From: Paenibacillus sp. FSL R7-0204
Lineage (GTDB): Bacteria > Bacillota > Bacilli > Paenibacillales > Paenibacillaceae
Reading direction: 5' to 3'
Length of the DNA stretch: 64,000 bases
Assembly (NCBI RefSeq): GCF_038002225.1
Contig: NZ_JBBOCA010000001.1
Location: 6,448,001 to 6,512,000, forward strand
How positions within the stretch are numbered: position 1 is the stretch's first letter; each line of letters opens with the position of its first letter. This document shows, one piece after another, positions 45,335 through 54,274 of the stretch. Both the position numbers and the translations under genes were made by a program. The notes under the pieces were generated by a model. That model was not told where the DNA came from. It worked only from the letters and a program-made list of their open reading frames with translations, and searched no databases.

Positions 45335-46339
45335 TTAACACTCCCACCAAACGTAGTAGGTGCCTAGCAGCTCTGTAAGTTGGTTGATCGTGGCGAGGCA
45401 GTCTTGCGAATATTCATCTGAATATTCAGTGATCACAACACCTTGGATGAGCGGCATCGCGAGATAGAGTTTACTCAAAACTGCCGTTTCCACTGGAAAA
45501 GCTGGCTTTTCCCGCGACACGCGAATTCGCCATGATTCCATGAGCAACTGCTCATACTCTTCCCGTGTGTCCGGATCACTACAAAGCAACTGCTCAATAT
45601 GTGTATCCGTCATGGCCGGCAACTTTGCTGCTTCAATTTCATCCTTATGTATTACGCGGCCAGCCAGTTTCCTCATGATCGCGTTTACGCCGATGTTAGC
45701 CGGGGAAGCTTGCATACGGGCTTCTTCCCATATGAGCTCGGTGACCTGCTTGCCAGCCTCCAGTGTGAACTGAAGACTTCCATTTCTATAGCTCATCTCT
45801 TCTAAAAGTTCCCCAGTTGTAATAGTCAGATAACCGCCGACAAATGCACTTCTGACCCAGGAGTCCAGATGATCTGCATGAAGAATTCCGTCCTTGTTCC
45901 TCAATAGGCTACGCTTCGAACCATCAATATAGTCCATAACATCTGTCGTACGAATTTTCGCATGGGCTAAGATGTCAACGATCTCCTGTGAAAATACGGC
46001 CTCCCGCGTCCATTCATGATGATCCACGCCTGGAAGGGATTCTAGTGTATGACTGAAAGGCGCATGTCCGATATCATGCAGCAATGCAGCTGCCCGCAAC
46101 GTACGATTATCCGGCTCAAAATGCGCTGTAAGCGCAAATACACCTAACGTATGCTGTAAGCGGCTGTAGGTATGGTGGGTATTGATGAAAGAAGCTCCTC
46201 CATGCCGAATGTAATGAAGCCGCCGCACCTTTTTGCTTCGGAGCAGTGCTTTTTCTTCATCAGTGAGCTGAATCCTGAGCTTCCATAGAGGTTCATAGAT
46301 TTCATCTAAAGCACCATCAAGTCTCAACCGAAAGTCCAT
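45335..46339 (-). CDS. HD-domain phosphohydrolase
   Basis: A 334-residue HD-superfamily protein: first His in RLQHTLGVFALTAHFEP, the HD pair in AALLHDIGHAPFSHTLESLP near residue 90, and later conserved ILHADHLDSW. This is the dGTPase/YdhJ-like HD family acting on nucleotides. ATG at 46339 follows AGGAGG; the listed longer frame adds 20 residues without signal. Its C-terminus GTYYVWWEC reappears in a decayed copy at 49382, which also matches this gene's ribosome binding site. Confidence 0.88.
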   Translation of the reverse strand: MDFRLRLDGALDEIYEPLWKLRIQLTDEEKALLRSKKVRRLHYIRHGGASFINTHHTYSRLQHTLGVFALTAHFEPDNRTLRAAALLHDIGHAPFSHTLESLPGVDHHEWTREAVFSQEIVDILAHAKIRTTDVMDYIDGSKRSLLRNKDGILHADHLDSWVRSAFVGGYLTITTGELLEEMSYRNGSLQFTLEAGKQVTELIWEEARMQASPANIGVNAIMRKLAGRVIHKDEIEAAKLPAMTDTHIEQLLCSDPDTREEYEQLLMESWRIRVSREKPAFPVETAVLSKLYLAMPLIQGVVITEYSDEYSQDCLATINQLTELLGTYYVWWEC

Positions 46340-46554
46340 TCCAAGGTTTCCTCCTGTGTTCTTAAATTCTAGATACGGACCAGTGAATAGTAGACGCAAA
46401 CTGTGAAGTAGATGGGAGAGTCAGCTTTTTAAATGGCGGCAGATCTGAACGAGAAAATAAAGTCATAGACTGCAGCTGTGTTGTTGGACTAACGTTCTTC
46501 GTTAGTTCAATACTTGAATTGAATCCGAATAATTATCAACACTCTTCTCATTTC

Positions 46555-47418
46555 TTACCAGAGGGAGGCATGCTTTCTAACGATCTCAATAAAAGCTTCT
46601 ACTTGAGGAGAGATCCACTTGTTTTTGGGATATAACAACTGCGTAGCTAGATTCTGTTTATACTGCTGACCTGAAAGTTTTTCTTCCTTCAGCTCCCTCT
46701 CTACCGTAATTCGAGGTAGCAAGGATATGCCCATACCACTCAATATAGATTGTTTCACGGCTTCAATACTCCAGAATTCAATATTGGAAGTAATCCCTAA
46801 CTGATACTCCTCAATGCATTGTTCAAACAATGTGCGATAATCGCAACCTCTTTCGGTAAAAAGTAAATTGCTTTGCACAATGTCCAGTTGTAGCTCAAAT
46901 GAATTTGGATACAACAACATCATGGGCTCCTCAGCCAATTTCTCACTGTACAAATTGGGGTCATGTACCTCTGTCCCCAGCATAAAGGAAATATCACTTT
47001 TACCTTGCATCAAATTCTCTTTATAATGTACGGAATCTAATTGGTGCCATTCTATATTGACATGGGGATGTAATTTTTTGAACTCTTCAATAATAGGCGG
47101 AAAACGATAGATCAACAAAGTTTCCCCAATACTGATAACGATATTACCCGATAATTCCCCTTGCGCAGCAGTCACTTCCTTAATCATATGATACAGGTCA
47201 AGCATTTTTTTGGCATGTGGCAACAATTTTCTCCCAGTCTCCGTTAAAATAACCCGCTTACCGATTCGATCAAATAAAGGGTAGTTAATCTCCTCTTCCA
47301 ATGCCTTGATATGCAATGTGATTGTAGATTGCGCGTATCCAAGATGCTCAGCAGCTTTGGTAAATCCCTTGTGTTCTACAATCGCAATAAATGTTACCAA
47401 ATGACGTATTTCCATCAT
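46555..47418 (-). CDS. LysR-family transcriptional regulator
   Basis: A 287-residue LTTR: N-terminal HTH (RHLVTFIAIVEHKGFTKAAE; YAQSTITLHIKALEEE) and a C-terminal substrate-binding domain (GNIVISIGETLLIYRFPPII). Start ATG at 47418 just after GAAGGGAG; the longer frame adds 9 residues. Divergent from the alpha/beta hydrolase at 47563, its probable target. Confidence 0.9.
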   Translation of the reverse strand: MMEIRHLVTFIAIVEHKGFTKAAEHLGYAQSTITLHIKALEEEINYPLFDRIGKRVILTETGRKLLPHAKKMLDLYHMIKEVTAAQGELSGNIVISIGETLLIYRFPPIIEEFKKLHPHVNIEWHQLDSVHYKENLMQGKSDISFMLGTEVHDPNLYSEKLAEEPMMLLYPNSFELQLDIVQSNLLFTERGCDYRTLFEQCIEEYQLGITSNIEFWSIEAVKQSILSGMGISLLPRITVERELKEEKLSGQQYKQNLATQLLYPKNKWISPQVEAFIEIVRKHASLW

Positions 47419-47489
47419 TGGCTCCCTTCTTTTTACCATCATCAAAACTGATTGTTTACATATAAACTATCAATTTTACTAATAGAATG

Positions 47490-47546
47490 CAATCGTTTAT
47501 ATTCAATGTAACTCAATAAGAGCTAAATTAATCTCAATCGTTTATA
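47490..47546. promoter_or_regulatory. Direct repeats CAATCGTTTATA in the LysR/hydrolase intergenic region
   Basis: Two identical 12-mers at 47490-47501 and 47535-47546, with a related TGTTTACATATAAACTAT palindrome at ~47453-47470. Plausible LysR binding sites between the divergent genes. Confidence 0.5.
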
Positions 47547-47562
47547 GAAGGGAGTAATCACC

Positions 47563-48402
47563 ATGCAAACAGCAGCAACGTCATCCATGTTGATCAATGG
47601 ATATCGAATTGCTTATGAGCAATACGGAGAAGGCTCTCCCATATGGCTCCTTCATGGAACACCGTCTTATAGCTATGAATGGAGAAAAGTAATACCCTCT
47701 CTGGTTCAAAAAGGGTATAAAATCTACGTTCATGACCTTCTTGGATATGGAGCATCCGAAAGACCACTCGAAGCAGATACTTCTGTGGCAGCACAATATA
47801 CTCTGTTCAGTCAGCTTTTAGACGAACTCGGAATGGATCGTTTACATGTCGCAGCCCACGATCTAGGTGGAATTGTTGGCCTCCAATTGGCTCAGGAACA
47901 ACCTGAGCGTGTACAATCGCTCACGTTACTCAACATCCCCAGCTATGATTCGTGGCCCTCACCAACCTGGAAGAAAATTATTGAAGAACAGTTCGAACGG
48001 GTTGAACAAATGTCCCGTACTGATTTTGATACCATGCTAAAAAAACAGTTACCCATGGCAGTTTATAATAAAGACCTCATGACAGGGGATACACTAGACG
48101 CATATCTTGCACCCCATGCCGGTCTATTAGGTAAAGCATCTTTTTTCTCCCATCAGGTAGCTCACTATAATGCAAAATATACTGAATCCTATAAAACAGA
48201 TTTACCCAAACTGAAGGTCCCCGTTCAAATTCTATGGGGGGAGGAAGATGAATGGCAGCCCCTCGCTTATGCAAAGAGGCTTGTCCAGGATATCCCCCAT
48301 GCCTGTCTACGTGTCATTCCAAAAGCTGGTCATTTCGTAATGGAAGATGAACCTGGACAATGTTCTGATTATATCGACCATTTTTGCAATAAACATTCGT
48401 GA
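47563..48402 (+). CDS. Alpha/beta hydrolase, haloalkane-dehalogenase-like
   Basis: A 279-residue hydrolase: oxyanion block WLLHGTPSYSYEWRKVI, nucleophile elbow VAAHDLGGIVGLQLA in which the nucleophile position is Asp rather than Ser, acid/cap region, and catalytic His in AGHFVMEDEPG. The Asp elbow points to dehalogenase or epoxide hydrolase chemistry through an ester intermediate; substrate unknown. GGGAG precedes the ATG. Probably regulated by the divergent LysR. Confidence 0.88.
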   Translation: MQTAATSSMLINGYRIAYEQYGEGSPIWLLHGTPSYSYEWRKVIPSLVQKGYKIYVHDLLGYGASERPLEADTSVAAQYTLFSQLLDELGMDRLHVAAHDLGGIVGLQLAQEQPERVQSLTLLNIPSYDSWPSPTWKKIIEEQFERVEQMSRTDFDTMLKKQLPMAVYNKDLMTGDTLDAYLAPHAGLLGKASFFSHQVAHYNAKYTESYKTDLPKLKVPVQILWGEEDEWQPLAYAKRLVQDIPHACLRVIPKAGHFVMEDEPGQCSDYIDHFCNKHS

Positions 48403-48418
48403 TTTAGGGTGACACAGA

Positions 48419-48456
48419 AAAAACACGAGGCGTGTATGCCACTTCCTCGTGTTTTT
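48419..48456 (+). terminator. Terminator after the alpha/beta hydrolase
   Basis: AAAAACACGAGG pairs with CCTCGTGTTTTT, followed by a T-run. Confidence 0.85.
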
Positions 48457-48800
48457 CTAATGATGTTACTGTTCAGGTTTGAATTTCTTAATTAGATATG
48501 AAAGGACACTCGAGGATAGCATAAACTTGGTTTTTCCATATGGTACCCACTGAAGATGTTATTATTCCTGAGCAAAGCTAAAATCTAGAATTGAATATTA
48601 AGGTGAGCTGATTCTACTCCACACATCTACCATTGGATCCTCCGCTATATACTTAGGAACAATCTCCAATGTTTGTATAAGATATCCCTACAGGACTTTG
48701 TACTCTACACCAGATACGGCTAGTGAACACTAGATGCTTATTAATCTGCAAAGAGGCCCCTCCACTCCCTGTGAGTAAAGAGACCTCTTCGTGCGTAGGA
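48457..48800. other. Gene-free stretch with a possible gene fragment
   Basis: A short minus-strand frame around 48720-48600 reads IQTLEIVPKYIAEDPMVDVW and then ISSP before a stop, coding-like but without a start. An imperfect AGAGG/CCTCT hairpin near 48757-48792 may terminate the ferritin-like gene. Nothing else recognised. Confidence 0.35.
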
Positions 48801-49280
48801 TCAGAACTGATTTGCAGCTAAGTTTTGTAGCAGGAGATTGTTATATTTAGCCGCATGTTTTTGCTCATCCAGAATAATGCCATACAGAGTATCCTTGTAA
48901 ATGCCGTACGGAAGACCGAACCATATCTTTCGATATTTCTCAACAGCAGATAATTCACCTTGGAAGGCTTGTTGCAACCCGGCAATATAAGAATTAACAT
49001 TATCCGGAGGTTCGCTGCTAACTCCTGTTACTTCATGCCCTGTTAATTCCTTATACATTTGTCGGAACATTTGATTATGTCCTCTTTCATCATTCCGAAT
49101 AGAGGTAATCACTTCAACTTGTTCTTGGTTCGGGGCAAGTCTGATGAGTTGATCATAAAAAAGTTCATCATTTCGTTCACCTTGTACGGCATTCCTCATT
49201 AATTCAAGTGCTTCTTGTGTTGTAGTGGCCCAAACGGGGACGAATTGTGATCTAAACCAATACGGATAAATCCTATGCAT
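48801..49280 (-). CDS. Ferritin-like diiron-domain protein
   Basis: A 159-residue four-helix protein with paired metal-ligand motifs: AVQGERNDELFYDQL and RNDERGHNQMFRQM in the first half, GELSAVEKYRKIWF and ILDEQKHAAKYN in the second. This E...ExxH...E...ExxH pattern is that of ferritin-like/rubrerythrin-type proteins. Possible role in iron or peroxide handling. ATG start, own position, no operon partner. Confidence 0.85.
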   Translation of the reverse strand: MHRIYPYWFRSQFVPVWATTTQEALELMRNAVQGERNDELFYDQLIRLAPNQEQVEVITSIRNDERGHNQMFRQMYKELTGHEVTGVSSEPPDNVNSYIAGLQQAFQGELSAVEKYRKIWFGLPYGIYKDTLYGIILDEQKHAAKYNNLLLQNLAANQF

Positions 49281-49379
49281 GAGCTAAACCTCCAGAAATG
49301 CAAATAATCACATCATTAATTATATGCACATAAGCCCAGTGTGTGATTATTCGAAGAAAGGTTTAATGCACAGTTCCTA

Positions 49380-49456
49380 GATTAACACTCCCACCAAACG
49401 TAGTATGTGCCTGGATGAGCGGCATTCCAAAGTATCCTCCTGGGTTCTCCTTTATT
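49380..49456 (-). pseudogene. Internally deleted copy of the HD-domain gene
   Basis: On the minus strand CAGGAGGATACTTTGGAATG matches the ribosome binding site and start of the HD gene at 46339 (CAGGAGGAAACCTTGGAATG). Next comes CCGCTCATCCAG, found near the gene's 3' end, then the terminal codons for GTYYVWWEC and TAA. Roughly 950 bp of the middle is missing. A 20-codon frame from the retained ATG (49425) is probably meaningless. Confidence 0.75.
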
Positions 49457-49541
49457 CTTCAACCTCAAATATTGAATCGATGATGATTGGAAGATTGTCT
49501 CTAACCGAAACAGCTCCAAAGGCTGAACGTGCATGGATACC
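49452..49541 (-). pseudogene. 3' fragment of a RidA/YjgF-family gene
   Basis: A minus-strand frame reads GIHARSAFGAVSVRDNLPII and then DSIFEVEE before TAA, the C-terminal block of RidA-family enamine deaminases (HARSA with the catalytic-site Arg). Upstream codons are interrupted by a stop, and the 5' two thirds are gone. Confidence 0.6.
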
Positions 49542-49598
49542 TTTAGCAATTCTTCAATCGCTGACTGTATTTCGAATGGTTCTGTGGTTGTTTCGTAA

Positions 49599-50261
49599 TC
49601 ATACACTTATTTTCTGAATCTTCGAGCGGGATATTAAATATACCGGGCCCATTATTTCAATTGCGCCGTCTTTTACACGAATCGCACTCTCCTGCTCTGC
49701 CGCATATACATCGATCTCCTCCGATAAGGGGAACAGGTAGCCTTGAACGAAAGAGGCGTAATCGCGTTTCGAATGAGATTCATAGGCAAAAGGATTAAAG
49801 TCCAACCCATCATGAATCGTATCTATTTCAACGGTATGATCGGCGCTCTGCGAGGTTACCCATTTGGCAGCCATGTTCAACGAACCGGCGCTGGCCCCCA
49901 AGATAACGGCATTGCTGTTCTTAATCGCATCGGTTAATTCATATTCCGCCAAAAAGTTTTTCTGTTGAACAGGATCTCCGCCGCATAGAAAAATGACCGA
50001 CGCGTTCTGAATCCATTGCCGGGCCTCATCCTTCGGCATGCGGTAATCGATGAAATGGTTCTCCTTAAACATAAGATTAGCCTGATGGAGCCATGTCCAT
50101 TCCGTTATATCCTCAAAGTTAATCTGCCCGTCTTCATAATCAGAGGGTTGAGCGCTAATCATAACAAGCGATTGTCTGTCTTGTAGATCCTCCTGCAACC
50201 ACTCAACCAGCCCCTCTGGTAAAAAATCATTAAACCAACTGAAATAATAGTGAGTACTCAA
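49599..50261 (-). CDS. Type 1 glutamine-amidotransferase-like / peptidase S51 family protein
   Basis: A 220-residue protein with the dipeptidase E-type core: IFLCGGDPVQQKNFLAEY and the nucleophile elbow VILGASAGSLNMA (Ser). DFNPFAYESHSKRDY contains a candidate catalytic His. The family includes alpha-aspartyl dipeptidase and cyanophycinase. Overlaps the upstream DUF2785-like gene by 4 bp (co-translated). Confidence 0.85.
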   Translation of the reverse strand: MSTHYYFSWFNDFLPEGLVEWLQEDLQDRQSLVMISAQPSDYEDGQINFEDITEWTWLHQANLMFKENHFIDYRMPKDEARQWIQNASVIFLCGGDPVQQKNFLAEYELTDAIKNSNAVILGASAGSLNMAAKWVTSQSADHTVEIDTIHDGLDFNPFAYESHSKRDYASFVQGYLFPLSEEIDVYAAEQESAIRVKDGAIEIMGPVYLISRSKIQKISV

Positions 50262-51175
50262 GCTTCATCACCTCCATATGCAGGGTTTGCCCCGTTAAAG
50301 CGGTTTAATTTTGCTTCAGCCGCCAGCATGGCGCTGGTAAGTCTCCGATGATTCCAGTCATGCCGGGCAAGTGTTCTGAAATACAGGCTGCGCACCATAT
50401 TTTTCCCGTTCACTCTGGCAACTCTCTGTGCGCGTGTATCCGGCCATTCCGTACACTGCGCCAAGCTATGAATCCAGTCGGCAATCTCCTGCTGTGGTAG
50501 CAGCGATTCACTGATCATCGTGTCCACAACGTTAGCCATACGTTCGTCTTCCTCCTCGTCAAAAATCCGGACACCGTTATGCAGCATTCCTGTAATCGCC
50601 ATAAGCACCTCGTGCTGCACCTCAATGTCACTTTCCTTATAGCGGATCAGCTCCTCCAGGGCATCTGCCCCATGAGCTGCGGCATGAGCCCAGCCTTCGG
50701 CTGCCAGATAACCGCGCAGGTCCTTCTCCTCCTGATAGTAGCGAAGCAGCGAGCGCTTTAGATGCTGGAAGTCTTTTGGCGTCAAGAATGGTTGAATCCG
50801 GTCCCGTTGCATAATAAGAGCGATCGGCAGAACCGCGAATGCCCTGGTGAGTACGCTGTGGTCGCCCTCGCTTCCAATCCGGTAGAACAAATGCCGGTCG
50901 TCCATCAGGACAGTCAATAGATGCCGCATTTCCCCATCTGTGAACTTATTATCGCGCTTCAGCCATATGTAAAAGGTAGAATAAATATGCTCACGAAGCT
51001 CAGGCTCCGGGTCACCAATATGCCGCAGCATCAGATCGGTAAAGTCTTGGATGCTTTCTCCCTCTCGCAGGATATACTGTTCTTCCTCCAATCTGTGCAG
51101 CTTGTGTATCAGTTCTGTCCGCGTGTCCTTCGTACCCCATTCATTGACATCTTCGTCCAAAATGCAGGCTTTCAT
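50258..51175 (-). CDS. DUF2785-like helical-repeat protein
   Basis: A 305-residue all-alpha protein resembling the DUF2785 family (HIYSTFYIWLKRDNKFTDGE; YLAAEGWAHAAAHGADALEE; YFRTLARHDWNHRR). No catalytic motif and no known function. Starts with ATG about 90 bp from the WYL regulator at 51269 on the same strand and is coupled to the S51-like gene. Confidence 0.75.
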   Translation of the reverse strand: MKACILDEDVNEWGTKDTRTELIHKLHRLEEEQYILREGESIQDFTDLMLRHIGDPEPELREHIYSTFYIWLKRDNKFTDGEMRHLLTVLMDDRHLFYRIGSEGDHSVLTRAFAVLPIALIMQRDRIQPFLTPKDFQHLKRSLLRYYQEEKDLRGYLAAEGWAHAAAHGADALEELIRYKESDIEVQHEVLMAITGMLHNGVRIFDEEEDERMANVVDTMISESLLPQQEIADWIHSLAQCTEWPDTRAQRVARVNGKNMVRSLYFRTLARHDWNHRRLTSAMLAAEAKLNRFNGANPAYGGDEA

Positions 51176-51268
51176 CTAGTCGGTTCACTCCTAACCTAGT
51201 TATAGCGGCGTTATGTATTTCTCCAGCCGATATCCCTACTATAAAACACAATGACTGACACCAGGGGG

Positions 51269-52189
51269 TCAGTCATTGTAGGATAGAAGCATATTTTGCA
51301 TATATTGCTGCAGCTCCGCCCGTAATTCACGAGGCTCCAGCAGCTCGCACTCCTTGCCGAAGCTTAAAATGAACTTCAGCAGACCCTCCTCATGAGGAAA
51401 TGTATCCGTAACGAGATAGAAGCCATCTTCACCCCGGCTAATCTTCTCTTTCTCAAAATACTCGGAAAGCTGCGCGCCAATTCGCGAAGTGAATCTCAAC
51501 ACAACCTGTATGCCCGCCTGCGAATAATTGTGCTCAATGACATCGGCGATCCGCTCTGCCGACAGCTCTCTTTTTTCAAACGGCAGCCCCTGCTCCAATT
51601 GCCTGATCCGCACGAGCTTAAATCTGCGGTAGTCCTTTCTGACCCGGCAGAAGCCGACCACATACCAATGGCCGTGACGAAAGTCAATCCAGCCCGGCTC
51701 TACCGTTCGCTCCAGGTATTCCATATCCCTGTTGATATAATCGAACACTAGCAGCCTGTTATCCGTGATGGCCTCGCTTATGATCCCGAGGTACTCCTTA
51801 ATCTCTTGCTCCATGCTGAAATGGGACAGATCCAGAGTCAGTTTATCCTTACCCGGCTCCCGCCTATAGGTATGTTCGACTTTTAGCAGAATGTCATTAA
51901 AAGCTTCGTTCCGGCCAAACAAGCCGTGTAAATTCTTCATTACAGCTACAAACGTATGAGCTTCGTCCCCATTAAGAAAGAGGTTGCTCACATTATAGCT
52001 GTCCATAATATAGTATCCTCCGCCCTTGCCGCTGGTCGATGCCACCGGGATGCCGGCTTCGCCTATTTTCTCGATATCCCGGTAGATCGTCCGCAAGGAT
52101 ACCTCGAAATGCTCGGCAAGCTCCTTGCCCGTTACCGTACCTTGACCGGAGATGATCAGCAGCATGGAGAGTAATCGATTGACTCGCAT
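51269..52189 (-). CDS. WYL-domain (YafY-type) transcriptional regulator
   Basis: A 306-residue regulator: N-terminal HTH (RLLSMLLIISGQGTVTGKEL; VSLRTIYRDIEKIGEAGIP), the SGKGGGYYIMD hinge, and a WYL domain (EPGWIDFRHGHWYVVGFCRV). Upstream of, and co-directional with, the DUF2785/S51 pair, which it may control. It is a second WYL regulator in the window, not a close copy of the one at 7517. Confidence 0.9.
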   Translation of the reverse strand: MRVNRLLSMLLIISGQGTVTGKELAEHFEVSLRTIYRDIEKIGEAGIPVASTSGKGGGYYIMDSYNVSNLFLNGDEAHTFVAVMKNLHGLFGRNEAFNDILLKVEHTYRREPGKDKLTLDLSHFSMEQEIKEYLGIISEAITDNRLLVFDYINRDMEYLERTVEPGWIDFRHGHWYVVGFCRVRKDYRRFKLVRIRQLEQGLPFEKRELSAERIADVIEHNYSQAGIQVVLRFTSRIGAQLSEYFEKEKISRGEDGFYLVTDTFPHEEGLLKFILSFGKECELLEPRELRAELQQYMQNMLLSYND

Positions 52190-52409
52190 GATTGGTGTGT
52201 GACGCTAAGGAACGTCTCCTCCTCTGGGTAGAATTTTTTTCATATTACATCTTTGGGAAACACCTTATTCATTATCTTGTCAGACCTACGGAATGATGTC
52301 CAGAATGACATTTGTGAGAGGAATGCAGGATTGCCAAAACGTGGGATCTGTGCAGGGGATCTAACATAGAAGGGGACAGTTGTTAAACGCAAATTGTCCC
52401 CGCAATAAC

Positions 52410-53456
52410 TTATACCTTCATCTGTCCCTTGATAACCTTCATCATACTTTTGCCTGTGGCTACAATTGCTTCTTCCGCCGGGCGTGGTGCCCATCCCAGT
52501 AAACGTTTGGCTTTTTGGTTACTCGTTGACATATCTTGGCCCAAGAGTGATGCAATCATTCTTAATTTAGGATTGAAAACCGCCGCAGCGCGAACGATAA
52601 GGTTTGGAGTTTCCTTCATGGGCACCTGTTTCGCATCTTCACCTAGATTTTCTCTCAGAATATTTGCGATTTCAAGGGTGGAGAGATTCTCTGAACTGGA
52701 AGCTATTAACCGCTCTCCACTTGCTTCAGGACGAATCATTGCCAGAATATGCAGTTCTGCAACATCTCGAACATCCACATAATCAGAATAAATTTTGGGG
52801 ACAGCCTTCAGCTTGCCTTCTAGCATCTGGCGGACAATCACATTTGAATGTGAATAATCGTTGCCTAGAATCGGCCCCATCACACCCACAGGATTTACAG
52901 TTGCAAATTCCAAACCCCTCCCTTCTTGTTGAATGAAATCCCAGGCAGCTTTTTCAGCGAGTGTCTTGGATTTTTGATAAGGATGAATTTTGTCTTCTGT
53001 ATTGGACCAATCTTCTTCGGTATAGGGCCCCATGTGATGCTTATGTCCCACACCAATCGCTCCAAAGGCAGAAGTTAAAACAACACGCTTGACCCCTGCA
53101 TCACGCGCTGCTCTCAGCACCCGCAAAACACCTTCACGTGCCGGCCCAATCATTTCATTCTCATCCTTATATATTCTATTGGGGGTTGGAGAAGCCACAT
53201 GGATGACATACTCCACTCCTTCGACTGCATGATTCCAGTTATTATCAGAAGTCAGATCCGTTTGAACAAAAGACAAATCCTCCATATTTGTCACTCCGCC
53301 CAACCTGATCATGGCTCTCACTTCATCTTGTCTGCTCATCGTACGAAGGGTTGCCCGCACACGATACTTCTTCTCCAGTAATTTCACAATAATATGAACC
53401 GCGATAAATCCTGAACCTCCGGTCACCAGCACCACAGGTTTGCTAGAGTCTGCCAT
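52410..53456 (-). CDS. NAD(P)-dependent epimerase / dihydroflavonol-4-reductase-like protein
   Basis: A 348-residue extended SDR: Rossmann motif VLVTGGSGFIAVHIIVKLLE, YVIHVASPTPNR, catalytic Tyr-x3-Lys in IHPYQKSKTLAEKAAWDF, and ATVNPVGVMGPIL. Acts on an aldehyde or ketone; substrate unknown. Divergent from the TetR gene at 53574 across a clear operator, so probably induced through it. Confidence 0.9.
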   Translation of the reverse strand: MADSSKPVVLVTGGSGFIAVHIIVKLLEKKYRVRATLRTMSRQDEVRAMIRLGGVTNMEDLSFVQTDLTSDNNWNHAVEGVEYVIHVASPTPNRIYKDENEMIGPAREGVLRVLRAARDAGVKRVVLTSAFGAIGVGHKHHMGPYTEEDWSNTEDKIHPYQKSKTLAEKAAWDFIQQEGRGLEFATVNPVGVMGPILGNDYSHSNVIVRQMLEGKLKAVPKIYSDYVDVRDVAELHILAMIRPEASGERLIASSSENLSTLEIANILRENLGEDAKQVPMKETPNLIVRAAAVFNPKLRMIASLLGQDMSTSNQKAKRLLGWAPRPAEEAIVATGKSMMKVIKGQMKV

Positions 53457-53476
53457 CGTAAATGCTCCCTTCAGGT

Positions 53477-53496
53477 AGCGTTACACTTGTAACGCT
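53477..53496. promoter_or_regulatory. TetR operator palindrome
   Basis: AGCGTTAC-ACTT-GTAACGCT is a perfect 8-bp inverted repeat between the divergent reductase and TetR genes, with TATAAT at 53505-53510. Confidence 0.75.
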
Positions 53497-53573
53497 TTTT
53501 ACACTATAATAGGACCAGGCATTATCAATAGCAAGCAAGAAACAAGCATGTGTGACAGAATGGAGGAAGTGTA

Positions 53574-54107
53574 ATGGCAGCAACGGATCACGCACAAATT
53601 ATTAAAAAAGACACCAAAGAATGGATTACTATTGCATTGCTGGAGCTATTACGAACGAATAGAATATCAGAGCTGAAGATTTCAGAACTCGTTAGAAAAG
53701 CCGGCGTCAGCCGAATGGCCTTCTATAGAAATTATGAAAGTCTTGAACAGGTATTAGTGGAGTACTACGAGCCCAAATTTGCAGATATTTTCAATAAAAT
53801 TGCGAACAAAAAGAATCACGAGCAAAAAATAACAGATTTGACCAACTTTTTTCTAACATTCTCTGATGATTTTCGATTGGCCATTGAGAGTGATTACACA
53901 GGGCTACATTATCAAATCTTCAAAACTCATATTACCCAATTTTATGATGAGCTTACTCCCTTTCCAGACTGGACAGGTGCGAAACGAAATTATTGGATTC
54001 ATTTTATGAGCGCCGGTGTTTTTGAAATTTGGATGATGTGGATAAAGAATGGTCAACAAGAAACCCTAGAAGAAATATCCGCACTCATCCGACTTTTTCA
54101 TAAATAA
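53574..54107 (+). CDS. TetR-family transcriptional regulator
   Basis: A 177-residue regulator with N-terminal HTH (ELLRTNRISELKISELVRKA; VSRMAFYRNYESLEQVLVEY) and a helical ligand-binding C-terminus. GGAGGAAG precedes the ATG. It very likely represses the divergent SDR gene, and itself, through the palindrome at 53477-53496. Confidence 0.9.
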   Translation: MAATDHAQIIKKDTKEWITIALLELLRTNRISELKISELVRKAGVSRMAFYRNYESLEQVLVEYYEPKFADIFNKIANKKNHEQKITDLTNFFLTFSDDFRLAIESDYTGLHYQIFKTHITQFYDELTPFPDWTGAKRNYWIHFMSAGVFEIWMMWIKNGQQETLEEISALIRLFHK

Positions 54108-54274
54108 AAATACAGGGAAATACGATGGAACGAGTAGGTGAACTGGCTGAGCAGGAACCGGCAATGTTAAGGCGAAAAGCGGATTCGCCCCGATAGCATA
54201 ACAATCTGTTCAATTAACCCGCTGAATTTGTGCAAAGCAAAGGTATCATGCGCTCTTAAGCGGCTCGGAACGAT

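Noticed and set aside
49382..49606. 74-residue minus-strand protein ending GTYYVWWEC as a real gene
   Set aside because: Its frame runs out of phase through a RidA remnant and an HD-gene remnant and overlaps the S51-like gene end; no ribosome binding site.
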